This document shows positions 1 through 12,130 of a stretch of 64,000 bases of DNA, one piece after another (position 1 is the first letter of the stretch; the number at the start of each line of letters is the position of its first letter). Position numbers and translations under genes: made by a program. This DNA comes from Musa acuminata AAA Group (lineage: Eukaryota > Streptophyta > Magnoliopsida > Zingiberales > Musaceae): positions 32,276,501 to 32,340,500 of the forward strand of contig NC_088345.1 of the NCBI RefSeq assembly GCF_036884655.1. Direction: 5' to 3'. Under the pieces are notes generated by a model. It did not search any database. It was given only the letters and a program-made list of their open reading frames with translations, and was not told the origin of the DNA.

Positions 1-1520
1 TTCGCTAATGGCAGAGGATCCATCTTAGTCTTCTTTCAGGTGGTGGTGGTGATGATAAGCTCCTTCTTTGGTTAGTTTCTCCCTCATGCTTAATAATCAG
101 TTCATTCTAGGTGTAACAAAATAAACCTTCCTCCTGCGGTGGGTATGAGGTTTGTAGTCTTCCAGATACGCCAATCAAGGTGGAGTTTCGATGTCTGTAT
201 ACTGACGAATCCCGATCGGATTTCTTTTGGATATAATCGCAGTGAATCGACTGGCTAGCCTCCTTGGTGTGCACTAGGGTTTCTGGATTGATGGAAACCA
301 TAGGGCGAGGCCAGGAAGCTGATGCCGATGACCTCTGAATGTTTGCTTGGACTAGGGAATCCTTTTGACTAATAGACTCCTTTTTTGCGTGTAACTTGAG
401 TTTGCTGTTCCTCTGGCCCTAATTCTGTTCGTGCGTTTTATTCTCTCCGTCTCTGCTTGTGTGGACTCCATTGCTTGCCCCATGAGCACGAAGAATTGTC
501 GTGCCAAGCATTTTTTGCTGCTTGGTCTTTTGAACCTTCAGTGTTTGGCTTTTCGACTCCCCTTTCTATTCTTTATATCAGCTTGTAATTTTGTCAGACT
601 TCTTGAAGGTTCTGTGCTACTTGTCAAAGCAGTAGAACCACCTGTTTATTACTATCTCCCAATTTAATGGTTTTGAGCTCTTACTATCTCATCTTTGTAT
701 GACAACATCGACACAATGAGTACTCGTGCCTTATCCAACTAGTGCGACTTTTATAAGATTGATAATTAGAGTCAGATGTGTTGTTTTGTGAAAGAATCTC
801 TAGGCCCATAAAAAATGGAATTTGCACCTTCGGAAATTAGCGAATGATTGAAATTGAAAAAAAGACCTGAAATTTTGTAAACGGAATTTGTTGATTCTCA
901 GATATGAATATATCAAATGGTTATGCTGTGAATTTTTTAGTTAAAACTCCATGAAAATATAAAAGGGTTAATATTCTACAATGAATTGATAAAGCATTTT
1001 GTTTTACAGATTAGGACTGAGAAACTGTCACGAAATTCAATCTGATGAGATGCTTCTGGTTCTATCGTTTTTGGGAGCACTAGAAGTAACATAAAACTCA
1101 AATTTGTAGGTGTGTTCAATACTTCAAAATGAAAGGTAAATTGATCAACAGTTGATTTCATGTAGTAGGAAGGTCGGCGAAGGAAACTAGCACAATGATC
1201 AAAATGGGACATGTTTTTCTCTTCTAAATGCCCCTTTAGGGCCACAAAATGTTAAGGAGCATGCCATTGATTCTCAATAGTTGTTAATACAAGCACTGAG
1301 GATTTTTTCCTAGTGCTTGAAGTCAACTCTTCTTTTCCCCAAAGTGGGGTTTAGCCATTTGTTTTTAACTGCCCATAATTAATTCTTTAGCCATATCAAG
1401 CAAGGATTTGTGAAGTGTTATAATGCTGCTAGTATTTTCAGTAACTTTTGCTGGTGGAAATTGATATCTTTCTTTTTCTCGAAATGAAGGTGAAGTCAAA
1501 CTGATAAAAATAATCTGCAT
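1..1520. other. Upstream region of the RING gene
   Basis: No convincing coding region is seen. The stretch is moderately AT-rich and probably holds the promoter and 5' untranslated region of the gene that starts at 1521. I cannot place a TATA box or a 5' UTR intron with confidence. Short open frames here have no recognisable domain. Confidence 0.4.
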
Positions 1521-4500
1521 ATGGAGCAAGAGGTCAAGAATGATGGTCATGTCATACATATGTCATGGGGTAACGTTGCTTCCTCATCATCATCTCAGGA
1601 TGATGAACATGATGACTCAGATGGTCTGCATTATGACAATAGGCCTTCAACAAGGATACGAGCTCCTACATTTCAATCTTCAATGTCAATGCCTGCTTCT
1701 AACTCTAGAAATGCTTCTTTAATAAGAGGAGGTGGTAGTTCTGTCCGTCCTTCTCATAGAAGCTCTCTAAATTCTGGTTTTTGGATTTCATTGGAGCTTC
1801 TTCTCAATGTGGTTCAAATCATAGCAGCTGTAACTATTCTATCTTCATCAAGACATGAACACCCACAATCTCCATTATTTGCCTGGGTGATTGGTTATGT
1901 TATTGGATGTGGTGCTACTCTCCCTCATCTTTATTGGCGTTTTATTCATCGTAATAATCACTTGTCTCAGCATGAAGTGGAACATTTTCACCTGGGCCCA
2001 TCTCAAGTCAGCCTTCCCGAATCTATATCATACATCACCATGTCACCTCAAGCTTTGGAAGAAGAAAGATCTAGCTTTGCTTCCATCTTACAATATAGAC
2101 AGAACTCAATGATTGTTGGTCCAAGGTACACTTTGCTGTGTAGTAGTGAACAGACTTATTATGGGCATGATCGCTTTGGCTTAACCCAGCTTAATGAATT
2201 ACTCATGTATGGTATGTTTATTGAAAAAAAAAGAAGCATCAGTTATATCCATACATAGTTCATGTTTTTTTAGAACATGGATTGCCTTACTACAGAATAC
2301 CACCTGCATAGGTTTGGATGAATTTATGCACAAGTTATGTGGACCTTTAGAGAGTAGGGATTTTATGCACAAGTTATGTGGACCTTTAGAGACTAGGGTT
2401 TTTATGCACAACTAAGCTCATAAAATGAACTGCATGATGTACAACCATTGTATCACCAAGGAAAGATAACAAATATCATCAAAATAAATGGACACAGAGT
2501 TTTCAAGAGTAATAAGTTTTTCCTATGTTGGATCTTTTAGATAAAAGGAATAGGAAATGGTTAAAGAGGGGAGGGGCATTTCAGATGTTGTGGGATTACT
2601 ACATGTAACTTAGATTAAATGGCAATCTAGAATTAGAATGTTAAATAAAAATTCACATCTAGAATTAATATTGCTGAGATGATGTTGTTAGAGATGTATG
2701 AGATTGCTAGAAAAGATGGATAATGAATATTTACATTTGTATACAATTAGTGGTAATTCTAAATAAAGATAAAAACAAAAGGTCCATCTGTGGCTATCTG
2801 AATATGTATACAACAGATCTACTAATGAATTAGTTTCTGTTCTGGTGCAAGGAGTAGCTTTTCGTTAGAAGCATTTAAAAGGGATCTAATCACCCTTGGT
2901 TTAACTTCCATGAAGTTGACCTCCTATAGTTGGGATCCTTGGATTATTATTCTGCACTAACTTTATTATGTGTACTTTTTGATCTGTTCCTTTTTTTAAT
3001 TGTATATTTTTAATTAATTCATATAGGCATAAGGATTTTCTTAAAATAAAGAGTATGCTTTGAGATGGTACTAATGATTTTGACATCAATTTGAAATATC
3101 AAGATGAACTGACTTTTGGATGCTGCAGTGCCTGGATCATTTTTTGATGTGTTATTGCCATTTCCCAAGGAAAAACTACTACAAACAACAATGATCTTGT
3201 CTGGAAAATACTGTTATTCTTGTCTGGAACATATGCCTGCATGGCTTTGAATTTTGTTACTCTTCACGAGCTTTTATTAAGCTGATCTTCGTTAAAATAG
3301 TTTACAGGATTTGACAACTTCCAATGAAATATTAGATAATGTTGGAAATTCTGGACCATATATTATCTGATTTTCTATGCAACTCTTGTTTCAAGAGGTT
3401 ATTTACTTTGACAGGTTTAATGGATTTGTTGACCATTTCAAGATGGCTTTGGATTGCTTCTTTGCGGTGTGGTTTGTTGTTGGCAATGTATGGATCTTTA
3501 GTGAGCACTCCTCTGAATACAGTGCTCCCAATTTGTACAGGTATATATGTATGATTACTTTGTGTTTTTCCACTTTGTTCATCTTAATCCATCTGAATTA
3601 GTTTGTTTGTATCAAGGTTATGTATAGTGTTCCTTGCATTAAGCTGTATTGGTTACGCTATCCCATTTATCCGGTTCGCAACTGTCTGCTGCTGTTTTCC
3701 TTGTATAATCTCTGTCTTGGGCATCAGAGAGGATTTGCGCCCAACAAGAGGGGCCAACTCTGAAGTGGTTAATTCACTTCCAACCTACAAGTTCAGGTCA
3801 AAGAGAAGAGCAGATATTGGTAACAATCAAGAATACCTTTTCACGTTTGGGATTTTGAGTTCTGAATCTGAGGAACGAATAATTTCTGCAGAAGATTCTG
3901 TGAGTCCATTTCCTCATCAATTGCCTCATCAATTTGCACTTCATTGACATTAGGATGATCACTGCTGGCTTGTAGCATTTTAAAGTGATTGCTTGTGATG
4001 TTTATATTGAATGCAAGTTTTGCTAGTAAGACAATGTGATATGGTATCTCCTCTTACATGTTCTTCTGAGAAGCCTGGCACCAAGTGTTTGATATTTCCA
4101 CCCACCTATTTAGTTAAGGAAGGTCAATTATAGCCAGATATATAGTTATAAATTTTTCTGATGGCAAGCAAAAAACTTTCCTTTCATTATTCAAAATTAT
4201 TTTGTGGAATAAAGAAGGGATAATAGTTATAATATTTTTTGAAGGCTTGTTTGAAGACTATCTTCTCTTGTTGGATTATATCTTTGATTCATGCACAACT
4301 AAATAGAAGATGGAATTTCTTAGAGTTTTATCTGATTTTGACATGAATTACATATGAATCTTCAGTAGATACCATCAAAGTTAATCAGTAATACCAAGTC
4401 CTGCTATAGCTTTCAGCTCCGGTCGAAAGAGTAATTTTGCCATACTGTTTCATGTGTATCATATAGAGAATAAGATGTATGATGACCTTTGTCAGACAAC

Positions 4501-7162
4501 TTAATATAGACTCATGACTATCAATTATCACCATAAATTAGCATCTGGTAGAATATTATTTTTATTCTGGTGGAAACAACTTCTTATGCAGCAGTGAGGT
4601 TATATCGATCTGGCACTCCATACTGGCAGTACTGCTAATATTGGAGAATATCATGATGATACCTTTTATCTACTTCACTGTTGTGTGTGCTTTGACATGA
4701 AGTTAATTAGGGTTTTGTTAGGTCTAAGATCAATTTAATTTGTGTTGGGTCGATGATTATTTTCCTAGGCTTCAGGAGAAATTTGGAAGACTACCATCCT
4801 TTTATCTTTCCAGTCCTAAAAGGTGATGGTGAACCGATTTTGACTTTGGTAGGAGTTCAATAGGTAAGGGATCATTTTGGTTCTTGTTTAAATTTATTTT
4901 TTTAATATTTATGAGACTTAGATGATCTGGACAAGCTCATAGCTGACCTAATATAAAAGGGAAGGGTGGTTGAACAAAAGAGCTATGTGCATGTGATATT
5001 AATGAAAAGAAATCCACTTGCTTGTTGAACATTCTTTGCTTTGTCAAATTTTTCTTCTATTTTTCTCTCTTCTCTTTATCCGTCTTTAGTCTCTTATTAA
5101 TTCTTCTAAGTGTTGCAAACTCTGCAAAACTAGCCATTTGCTTTATGTACTGAACCACTGGTTATATGTGGGTTTTCTTGTGCCTGCATAAAACTTGGTA
5201 TCAGAGTCATCATCACATGTTTCTGTACATATTTCATGTGGATACAGATCTTGTTTTAGGAGTGATGTTCTCTTGTAAAACAAGAGTTTGATGTCACATA
5301 CAGAGGCTAAGTATCTAGATTAGTGGATCAATGCCCATAGCAATTTACTCCTTGAACTCTTTCAAAAAGATGATTCTTGGTGGGATTTATTGTCTTAGAA
5401 AATAGAAGGATCGAGTGCTACGAAACTTTTACCTATCAGTTTTGGCTCTTATGTTTCCTCTTGTGCATTCGGATGAACATTCTGATCAGGTAGAAAATAA
5501 AGAATGCTCTAACAACTAAGATGGCAACAAAATGATCCGTTATGTGAAGAAAATTATATCAATCTACCACTCGAAGACAAGCAACAATTGACATAACTAC
5601 TCAAAAGGAAATCAAAGTATTGCATCTATGGCATCATTTTGTACCAAAATGATCAACAATTTAGCTCACCATTTACAATGACAAGCAAGAACGAGTTGCA
5701 AAGGCAATCTTGAAATATGGTCGATGGTTCAATTTGAACATAGTGATGAGGTGAAAGCATACTGAATTCTTGTGCTCTTGATCTTGATTAAAACTGAATG
5801 TTGAAGGATATAATCATTTCATCATGAGCAGTGGAAATGAGTTGATTATGGAAGTTATTAGTTTTAGGTAGTTGATCTTGTAATACCCAAGTTTAGTCCC
5901 ATGTCAGATTTAAAGGATATTGAGGTAGAGTAGGCCTACTATCATTAGCTTCTGTGTAAGCATTACGGGCCATTTGTTCTAGACCTATTAAACAAAATGG
6001 TATAAGAGTGGGCCTAGTATTGGGTATGGTGCAAAGATCCACTATGAAAGTACTGCCTGTGGATGGGGTGAGAGACACATCACATTATGGAGCCAATAAA
6101 GTGTTGGACTTCACTTGCGTACTAAGGCTTGATTCCAAATCCAGCTTTGGCACTTGATTCTAATCTATGTTTGAGCATTAACAAGGATGTCAAACCTTAA
6201 ATGAAGGAGATTGTAATATTTCAATTTATTCCTATATGAGAATTATTATGTCGATTTGTGTGACTAAGGTGAGTCTACTATCACTTAGGATAATGCATTT
6301 TTTATCATGCGGATCTACGTCTGAAGTCATGGATATAGTTGTTCTATCGGGTCAGCTTGGGTCATGACATGGCTGAGTCTTGTTTGAGTTCCCCATCTTT
6401 CAGGAAGATATGAATGATTTCTTCCTTTAGCAGCCAAAAGGCATTTTTTTAAAGAGTTCAGATACAAATCCATTAATAAGATGCTAGTTCGTTCGTATTT
6501 GATCAGTTCTCCTAATGTTCATGGTTGGAAACATTGTTGGCTTCAGATTGATATAATAGAAGGGGAAAGGAATGGGAATCTATATAAGAGAAATCATGAC
6601 CACCAGGCTTTCCGCCTTTTTTCAGGATTTCCCTCACTGTTCTCCCAATATTTTCTTTATGTTTCTCTTCCGCATCCATTCTTCATTCTGCTGCCAAAAG
6701 GACACTGATCCAACTAGCTTGAAATAGTGGTTTAAATTAATTATTGAAAGTAAAAATGGTGGAGGTATGCAGAAGTCACTGAGAATAGTTTGGCTGTTGA
6801 TGCACCTACAGTTACCTGCTTCCTCAGGAGAATCTTAGTAATCTTGTGCATGACTTTGGTTTTAAACAGTTGAGCATATTAACTGGGCTGTATTATAATT
6901 CTGTTATGCTAATGTATTGCATTTGCAGGCCTGTTGCATTTGCTTGGCAAAGTACGTCGACAATGATGAGCTTCGGGAGCTCCCTTGTTCCCACTTCTTT
7001 CACAAAGAGTGCATAGATAAATGGCTTAAGATCAATGCACTCTGCCCCCTTTGCAAATCAGAGGTAGGTGACACTTCAAGCTCACTTTTAGCAAAAATAA
7101 GCCGCCATTGCAGCCTCAGAGGACTTGGAAGTGGTATAAATTCTGCCAGAGTTACACTATAA
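1521..7162 (+). CDS. Membrane-anchored RING-H2 E3 ubiquitin-protein ligase, four exons
   Basis: Exons 1521-2125, 3415-3540, 3617-3899 and 6929-7162 join in frame across GT-AG introns (phases 2, 2, 0) into 415 residues. Residues about 1-85 are Ser/Asp/His-rich and look disordered. Hydrophobic segments lie near 87-109, 118-138, 213-231, 245-264 and 265-281. A C-terminal RING-H2 finger has C340, C343, C358, H360, H363, C366, C377 and C380, with the usual Trp at 370. This order (polar N-terminus, several membrane spans, a conserved block KMALDCFFAVWFVVGN, C-terminal RING) is that of the plant family typified by Arabidopsis At1g12760/At1g63170. Such proteins transfer ubiquitin from an E2 to a substrate at a membrane; the substrate is unknown. 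The length is normal for the family. The ATG at 1521 was chosen because it opens the longest frame. All metal ligands are present, so the gene looks functional. Confidence 0.88.
2126..3414 (+). other. Intron 1 of the RING gene
   Basis: The donor GT at 2126 and acceptor AG at 3413-3414 split an Arg codon and restore the family reading P-R-F-N-G-F. The intron is AT-rich and contains a short tandem repeat at 2323-2411. No gene is seen inside. Confidence 0.85.
2323..2411. repeat. 39-bp tandem repeat in intron 1
   Basis: A 39-bp unit beginning TTTATGCACAAGTTATGTGG starts at 2323 and 2362, and a third partial copy starts at 2401. The full copies differ at only a few bases. Confidence 0.9.
3900..6928 (+). 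other. Intron 3 of the RING gene, about 3.0 kb, with old repeat traces
   Basis: The donor GT lies at 3900 and the acceptor AG at 6927-6928. Its size, against 76 bp for intron 2, suggests transposon insertion. At 5196-5207 there is a primer-binding-site-like TGGTATCAGAG, complementary to the 3' end of plant initiator Met tRNA. Two partly similar blocks near 5931-5950 and 6270-6295 share a 'cctactatca' core. No transposon protein domain is legible, and I could not pair LTRs. Confidence 0.6.
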
Positions 7163-7750
7163 ATCAGCAGAGCTTCTGAATGGTAGCTTTTGGAGCTGTT
7201 GAAGTGAAACTATTCTTTGTGAATATTCTGCTTTTCCTACAATGTACATACACATAAGGATGGTCCTACGAGCTTGGATGTTACTGCCACCTTGGTCGTG
7301 CAATGTATTCTTTGGTGCTTCTATCCTGCTGGCATTTGGTATTAAGTTTTGTGCTCCTGTATGACAAATTCATGTGCTAGTTGACACGGGTTGAATAACT
7401 CGTGATCGCTGGCGTTGCATCATTCCGAAGGCTGAGGTCTGTTGAGAAAAAGGGTGAGAGATTATTGGTTGCTTTTGCAGAGTCCACCCGAGTACTATTC
7501 ACCATTATTTTCAGGAAATGCGGCAGCTTCATGAGATTGATGTTTCTATCCGTTTGAATGCCAAATTTCATATTGATATAACATCGAGATGGATATCCGC
7601 GATGTGATGTTAATGTTTTCTACGTACTTCTTGTCTCGAAGACAGGCAACCAGACGCAAAAAAAAGCAGCATCTGCAACTGTACTTGCCTTTTCGATGAA
7701 ATGACCATATGTGTAGATGGTCGGTAAGCACGAACCAAATAATGGTATTT
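7163..7750. other. Region between the RING gene and the gypsy element
   Basis: This presumably holds the 3' UTR and terminator of the RING gene. I see no clear polyadenylation signal. Bases 7746-7750 (TATTT) are the left target-site duplication of the gypsy element. Confidence 0.5.
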
Positions 7751-8188
7751 TGTTAGAATCCTTGCAGATTCTAAACTTGGGGTTGATCATTTTAGGGGAT
7801 CGGCCTCCTTGGAACTCTATAGGGGTTTTTCCTTTCAAGTTGCTGCTCAAAGGCCGCAGAAAAGATTTATCTATTGCTTATGAAAAGAGAAGGAATACAT
7901 GACTATTTATAGTGCTTTTAAACCCTAACTCATAATATGACTCATACTTAAGACTCATACTTCTAACCAACTCTGAATATGACTCCTACTCAAGACTCCT
8001 ATTCCCTTATAACTCCTAATTCTTTTCTAAGAAAAAACCTCCTACATGAATGCCCCTCTCAATTATGACTCTCCTAGCTAGAGTCCTAACAGAATGTCCT
8101 TCTCAATTAGGACTCTCCTAGCTAGAGTCCTAACATTTTTACATGAATGTCCCTCTCAATTAGGACTCTCCAAGCTAGAGTCCTAACA
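7751..8188 (-). repeat. 3' LTR of the gypsy chromovirus
   Basis: 438 bp, starting TGTTAGAATC and ending GTCCTAACA on the plus strand, i.e. TG...CA ends. It aligns throughout with 21933-22370. Its far end carries repeated 'ctctcctagctagagtcctaac' blocks. On the minus strand a purine-rich GAAGAGGGCGAG at about 8190-8202 sits just upstream and is the likely polypurine tract. Confidence 0.93.
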
Positions 8189-8229
8189 GACTCGCCCTCT
8201 TCAAATCAGCCTTGTCCTCGAGGTTGATG

Positions 8230-8625
8230 ATTCGTGAATTCTGAGAATTTGATCTTCAAGTCGACATAGTTCTCCCAAGTGGCATCTTCCATTGGTAGGT
8301 TCGCCCACTGTATTAGCACTTCATTAGTGGGTCGTCGTCGTCGAGTCATGATCCGTCGATCAATAATGGCACTTGGCTGGGTCTAGAGTTCTCTTTGGGT
8401 AGTCATATTTGGTGGGTGGCTTTGGGCTGTCTCCAAGCATCTGTTTAAAACTTTCGACTGGCTGTTGGTTTGTGGGTGATATGTCGTACTTCTTTTCAAT
8501 TTAGTACCCTGCATATGGAATAACTTTGTCCAAAATATGCTCTTGAAGATGCAAGTAGAATTTGTCACAAGCACAATGCGTCCATTATAGCATAATTCTT
8601 TTGAGTCCCGATTATAATGAGCCAC
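8230..8625 (-). pseudogene. Integrase core remnant and chromodomain-like tail (gypsy)
   Basis: Minus-strand translation gives an integrase-core end (IFWTKLFHMQGTKLKRST, then YHPQTNSQSKVLNRCLET), matching the conserved region around the last catalytic Glu of gypsy integrases. After an internal deletion, about 8245-8350 encodes NEVLIQWANLPMEDATWENY, the C-terminal part of a chromodomain. The zinc-binding HHCC domain and most of the catalytic core are missing. Stops are present, so no functional integrase can be made. Confidence 0.75.
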
Positions 8626-8797
8626 GGAGCTTCTTTGCTTCCTCTAATTTTTTTTGTATCTTACTGGTCTCCGAATCTTCCTGTCATTCCATCTTAATAT
8701 CCTCAAGGAAGTCGCTGGTCGAAAGTAAAACGACCGAAAATTCAGCTTGCTTAGGTAGCTGCGAAAGCGCATCTGCAACAACATTCTCTTTCCACCT

Positions 8798-9760
8798 TTA
8801 GTAAGTTATTTCATAATCAAATCCAAGAAGTTTTGTTACCCATTTTTGCTGCTCGGGGGAAGATATCTTTTGCTCCAAGAGATATTTTAGGCTTTTATGG
8901 TCGGTCTTGATTTGAAAGTATTGCCTGATCAAGTACGATCTCCATCTCATTGCTGCGTGCACAATGGCGAGCATCTCCTTATCATATGTTAACATGTTTT
9001 GATAGGGGGGAGACAATGTCTTGCTAATGTATGTCAGTGGTCGACCATCTTGCATGAGAACGTCTCCCATTCTGTCTCCAGATGCATTAGCCTTAATGAT
9101 GAAGGGTCGGTTGAAATCTGGTAGCGCTAGAATCGGCGTCGTCGTTATGGTTGCCTTAAGTTTGTCGAAGGCAGTGGAGGCTCTATCCGACCATTGGAAG
9201 ACATCTTTTTCCAGTAAGGAAGTAATTGGTGTACTGATCTTTCCATAGTTTTTCACGAACTTACGATAGTAGCCTGTTAAACCCAAAAATTCATGTAGCA
9301 ATTTTATGTTCCTCGGGGTAGGCCAGTTTTGCATTGCTTCAATTTTGAAGGGGTCCACCATCACACCTTCCTCTGATATGATATGCCCAAGATATTTCAC
9401 CTTTTATTGAAGAAAGTAAAAATTCGTAGTGGTCGTTGTGTGTTCGAAAGGTGGTTTTCGGTATGACTTCTTCATACACTCGTATTTGATAATACCCGGA
9501 TCGAAGGTCCAACTTTGTGAAGATTTGTGCTCCCTTTCATCTAGCAATTCATATGCTATTGGAATAAGGTATTTGTTCTTGATGATTATGCCAATGAGAG
9601 CTCGGTAATCAACGCATATTCGTCATGTTCCGTCCTTCTTGTGTACAAGTAGCACCGGTGAAAAGTAGAGGTTGCAACTTGGCCGAATAACTCCTGTTTC
9701 AAGCATCTCTTTTAAAATCCTTTCTATTTCATCATTCTGGAGATGTGGATAACGATATGG
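8798..9760 (-). pseudogene. Gypsy reverse transcriptase and RNase H, broken
   Basis: From 9760 down, the minus strand reads an RT fingers region (MLETGVIRPS, then FSPVLLVHKKDGT with a stop where Trp is expected, [31 protein letters not shown]). It then jumps at about 9400 to [12 protein letters not shown]. The segment that should carry the catalytic YxDD/FxDD motif is deleted. Downstream (9400-8798) a 200-residue open stretch has the thumb/connection motif FLGLTGYYRKFVKNYGKI and an RNase H region ending HKSLKYLLEQ. Confidence 0.85.
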
Positions 9761-10027
9761 CTAAGTATTTGCTGGAGATTTGATTGGAAAAATCATTATA
9801 CAATGATTATGCCGACGACTAAGAGGTAGGTTATGCAGCTCGTCAAATATATCTGAAAATTCAGCAAGCAAAGGAAATAGGTTTGGAACTTCAAATTCTA
9901 TTGGTTCTCATTTAATTTGCTGCTCAAGTTGTACCAAAAGGCCCCTGCATGCTTTATGCAAAACCTTCTCCATTTGTTGTGTGTAAATCATCGTTACGTC
10001 GCCCTCACGTTTCCCATGCAGTATCAC

Positions 10028-10247
10028 CTATTTCTCCTTACTGTAAAATTTTATAAATAGTTGCATAAAATTCCAAGAAATATCACCTAATGTCATCAAC
10101 CATTTAATTCTGAGTATGGCCTCATGATCATCAAGAGGGAGGAGGAAGAAATCTGCAATTATCTCTTGGTCCTGCAACAACAGTTTCACCTGCGGGCACC
10201 TATGATCACACTTCAAAATCCGTCCGTTGGCGATCTTAACGACAAAC
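10028..10247 (-). pseudogene. Gypsy aspartic protease fragment
   Basis: The minus strand encodes VKIANG, then CDHRCPQVKLLLQDQEIIADFFLLPLDD... and IKWLMTLGDISWNF, typical of the retropepsin region of plant chromoviruses (RVP_2 type). The N-terminal part with the catalytic Asp is lost where copia L begins at 10248. 62 residues stay open from the internal Met at 10216. Confidence 0.75.
10243..10247. other. Left flank 5-mer of copia L (CAAAC)
   Basis: This would be the target duplication of copia L. Its partner is lost with the L 3' end. The R element is flanked by a different 5-mer (TGTTC at 20221-20225), so L and R were separate insertions. Confidence 0.5.
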
Positions 10248-11616
10248 TGCTAGTCATAGGTGCCCAGCAAGCCAATCACGTGAGTGATGGCACGTGTGAC
10301 TTGATACAGAATCTTTTTACTTATTATATTTTGGCGTATATCACTTTATAACTATTGCATAAATGCATTCATATATTGTGATGTCCTTGGATTTGTGCAA
10401 TGGGAATTGGATCGTGATGAGATCACGATAATGAGATCGATTCACCTTTAAACACATATCCTAAATAATCCCGGTCATAGGTTACTCGAGAGGGACATCG
10501 GGATAACCGGATAGAATGGTGTGCTGTATACCGGTCCATATGATGGATGCAGCTGGTCTCATAGCTGCTCGTGTAGGGACACTAGGGATACAATACAGGT
10601 GCTCATTGGAGAATGAGTTCACTGATTGATCCGCTTACGGAATGTTGGATGGTTGATGATGCCTTATTGTCAGACAGCGATTCCGTAGTCCTAGTGGTGT
10701 ATCTAGTCCTTAGACTTGAGACACCAAGGATGTCCTGTATGAGTGCTCCATTCTTTGATACCAGACTTATAGGTTTGGTTGTCCCAGATCTAGTACAGCT
10801 GGTCATTGGGAGTGGTAGTCGACCTTACGAGGGCTTTTGAGTGTCGATAGAGGATCATCCACTCTCGGCGTCATGAGAGGAATATCTCATGTGTTCTTAC
10901 TCAGACAAATCCCTGGCCAAGGTCATTCGGGTTGAGAGAGAAAGAGTTCTCCAGGAGAATCCGATTAGAGCGAGACTCAAGTAGAAACCGTATGGGTCTG
11001 ACAACACCATGCTCGATATACGATATCTAGGATATTAGATGGATGAGGGATTATAGGTACACGGTAACTGAGGACAGACAGGTCCAATGGATTGGATTCC
11101 CCTGTATCGTCTGGGGACTACGGCGTAGTGGCCTAGTACGTCCGTAGTCGATGAGTCGAGTGAATTATTACAGAGATAATAATTCACTGAGTTAGAAGGA
11201 GTTCTGACAGGTATGACTCACGGCCAGTTCGATATTGGGCCTAGAGGGTCACACACATATGGTAGGCATTGCGATGAGTAGAGGTTCGGATATGAGATAT
11301 CCAACGGAGCCCTTGTCTTATTGGATGCAGATCTAATACCCACTAAGGGAGGACCCATTAGGGTTTGACAAGGGACCTCTATAAATAGGAGGGATTCAAA
11401 GCCCCATAGGCTAGAGAGCTCTTGCTTGCCTTTCCTATTCTCCTCTTCCTCTCCACCTCAGAGCAGGCCTGGAGTTTTGAGGAGCGTCGTCGCAACCCTG
11501 CTGTGTGGATCACCGCTAGAGAGGAGGACGCTTGACCTCCTTCACACTCTCCTAAGGATTTGAAAGGAAACAGGGATATACGATCTCCCTAGGTAACACA
11601 TTCTACTCTATACGCG
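10248..11616 (+). repeat. 5' LTR of copia L, lacking its 3' end
   Basis: Starts TGCTAGTCATAGG, the same terminus as the R and E LTRs read on their own strand. Compared with E (56752-58244), bases are missing from about the point after CTCTATACGC through the LTR end, the primer-binding site and a few leader bases (roughly 140 bp). The junction reads TACGC/GAATG with GC microhomology. Confidence 0.88.
11380..11387 (+). promoter_or_regulatory. TATA box in the copia L LTR
   Basis: TATAAATA sits about 240 bp before the truncated LTR end. The same box occurs in the R (19081-19088, minus), E (57105-57112, minus) and solo (28701-28708, plus) LTRs. Confidence 0.65.
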
Positions 11617-11639
11617 AATGATTGGTTTTGAACTACGTG

Positions 11640-12130
11640 TGTTGTGTTTAAGAAGAATATTGACGTCAAAATTGTTGATGCAAAAGCGAGAAAGGGCAGC
11701 AACAGTTGCTGCCCTCGATCTGCGTGCGTGAAGCGCAATCGAAGGCGGGCAGCATAGGGGCTGCGCCTGCAGCAGCCGGTCGGCGGTCAGCTTGCAGCAA
11801 GCTTGCTGCCAGTGGGGCTGGCAGCCCACGGGCAGAGGCGCCGCAGGGCAGCGGCGCCTGCCGCTGCACGGCAGCAACGCCTGTCGCCGTAGGGCAGCGG
11901 CGCCTGCCGCTGCTGCTCCCGCGGGCGAAACCCCCCCACAGGGGCGGCCGCCCGGCGGGATAGCACCGCTTGCGGAGGCAACGACGCCCGAAGGGGGCGC
12001 CCACCCGCAGCGGCAGCGCCGCCAACGGGCGTGCCACCTGCAGGCGAGGGCAGTGCCCTCGCCCCGCCGCATAGGCCGCCGCCGGCAGGGTGACGACGGC
12101 GGCAGCAGCGAAGGGGGGAAAGGGCATTAG
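11640..12130 (+). repeat. GC-rich leader block of copia L
   Basis: About 490 bp of strongly GC-rich sequence in an otherwise AT-rich element. It contains three 23-bp tandem units starting GCAGCGGCGCCTGCCGCTGC at about 11848-11916. Long open frames on both strands here are Ala/Arg/Pro-rich and come from composition, not from a conserved protein. Matching blocks lie at 18180-18650 (R), 63430-63880 (E) and, decayed, 40380-40915 (C). Confidence 0.8.

Noticed and set aside
2199..2415. Small proteins in intron 1
   Set aside because: They come from the 39-bp tandem repeat inside a well-supported intron.
5193..5210. tRNA gene in intron 3
   Set aside because: Only the short initiator-Met complement is present, as in a primer-binding site; no cloverleaf.
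11608..12130. Ala/Arg/Pro-rich open frames in the GC-rich leader (also 18134-18709, 63363-63967)
   Set aside because: Open on both strands because of base composition; no conserved start, no domain, and located in the untranslated leader.
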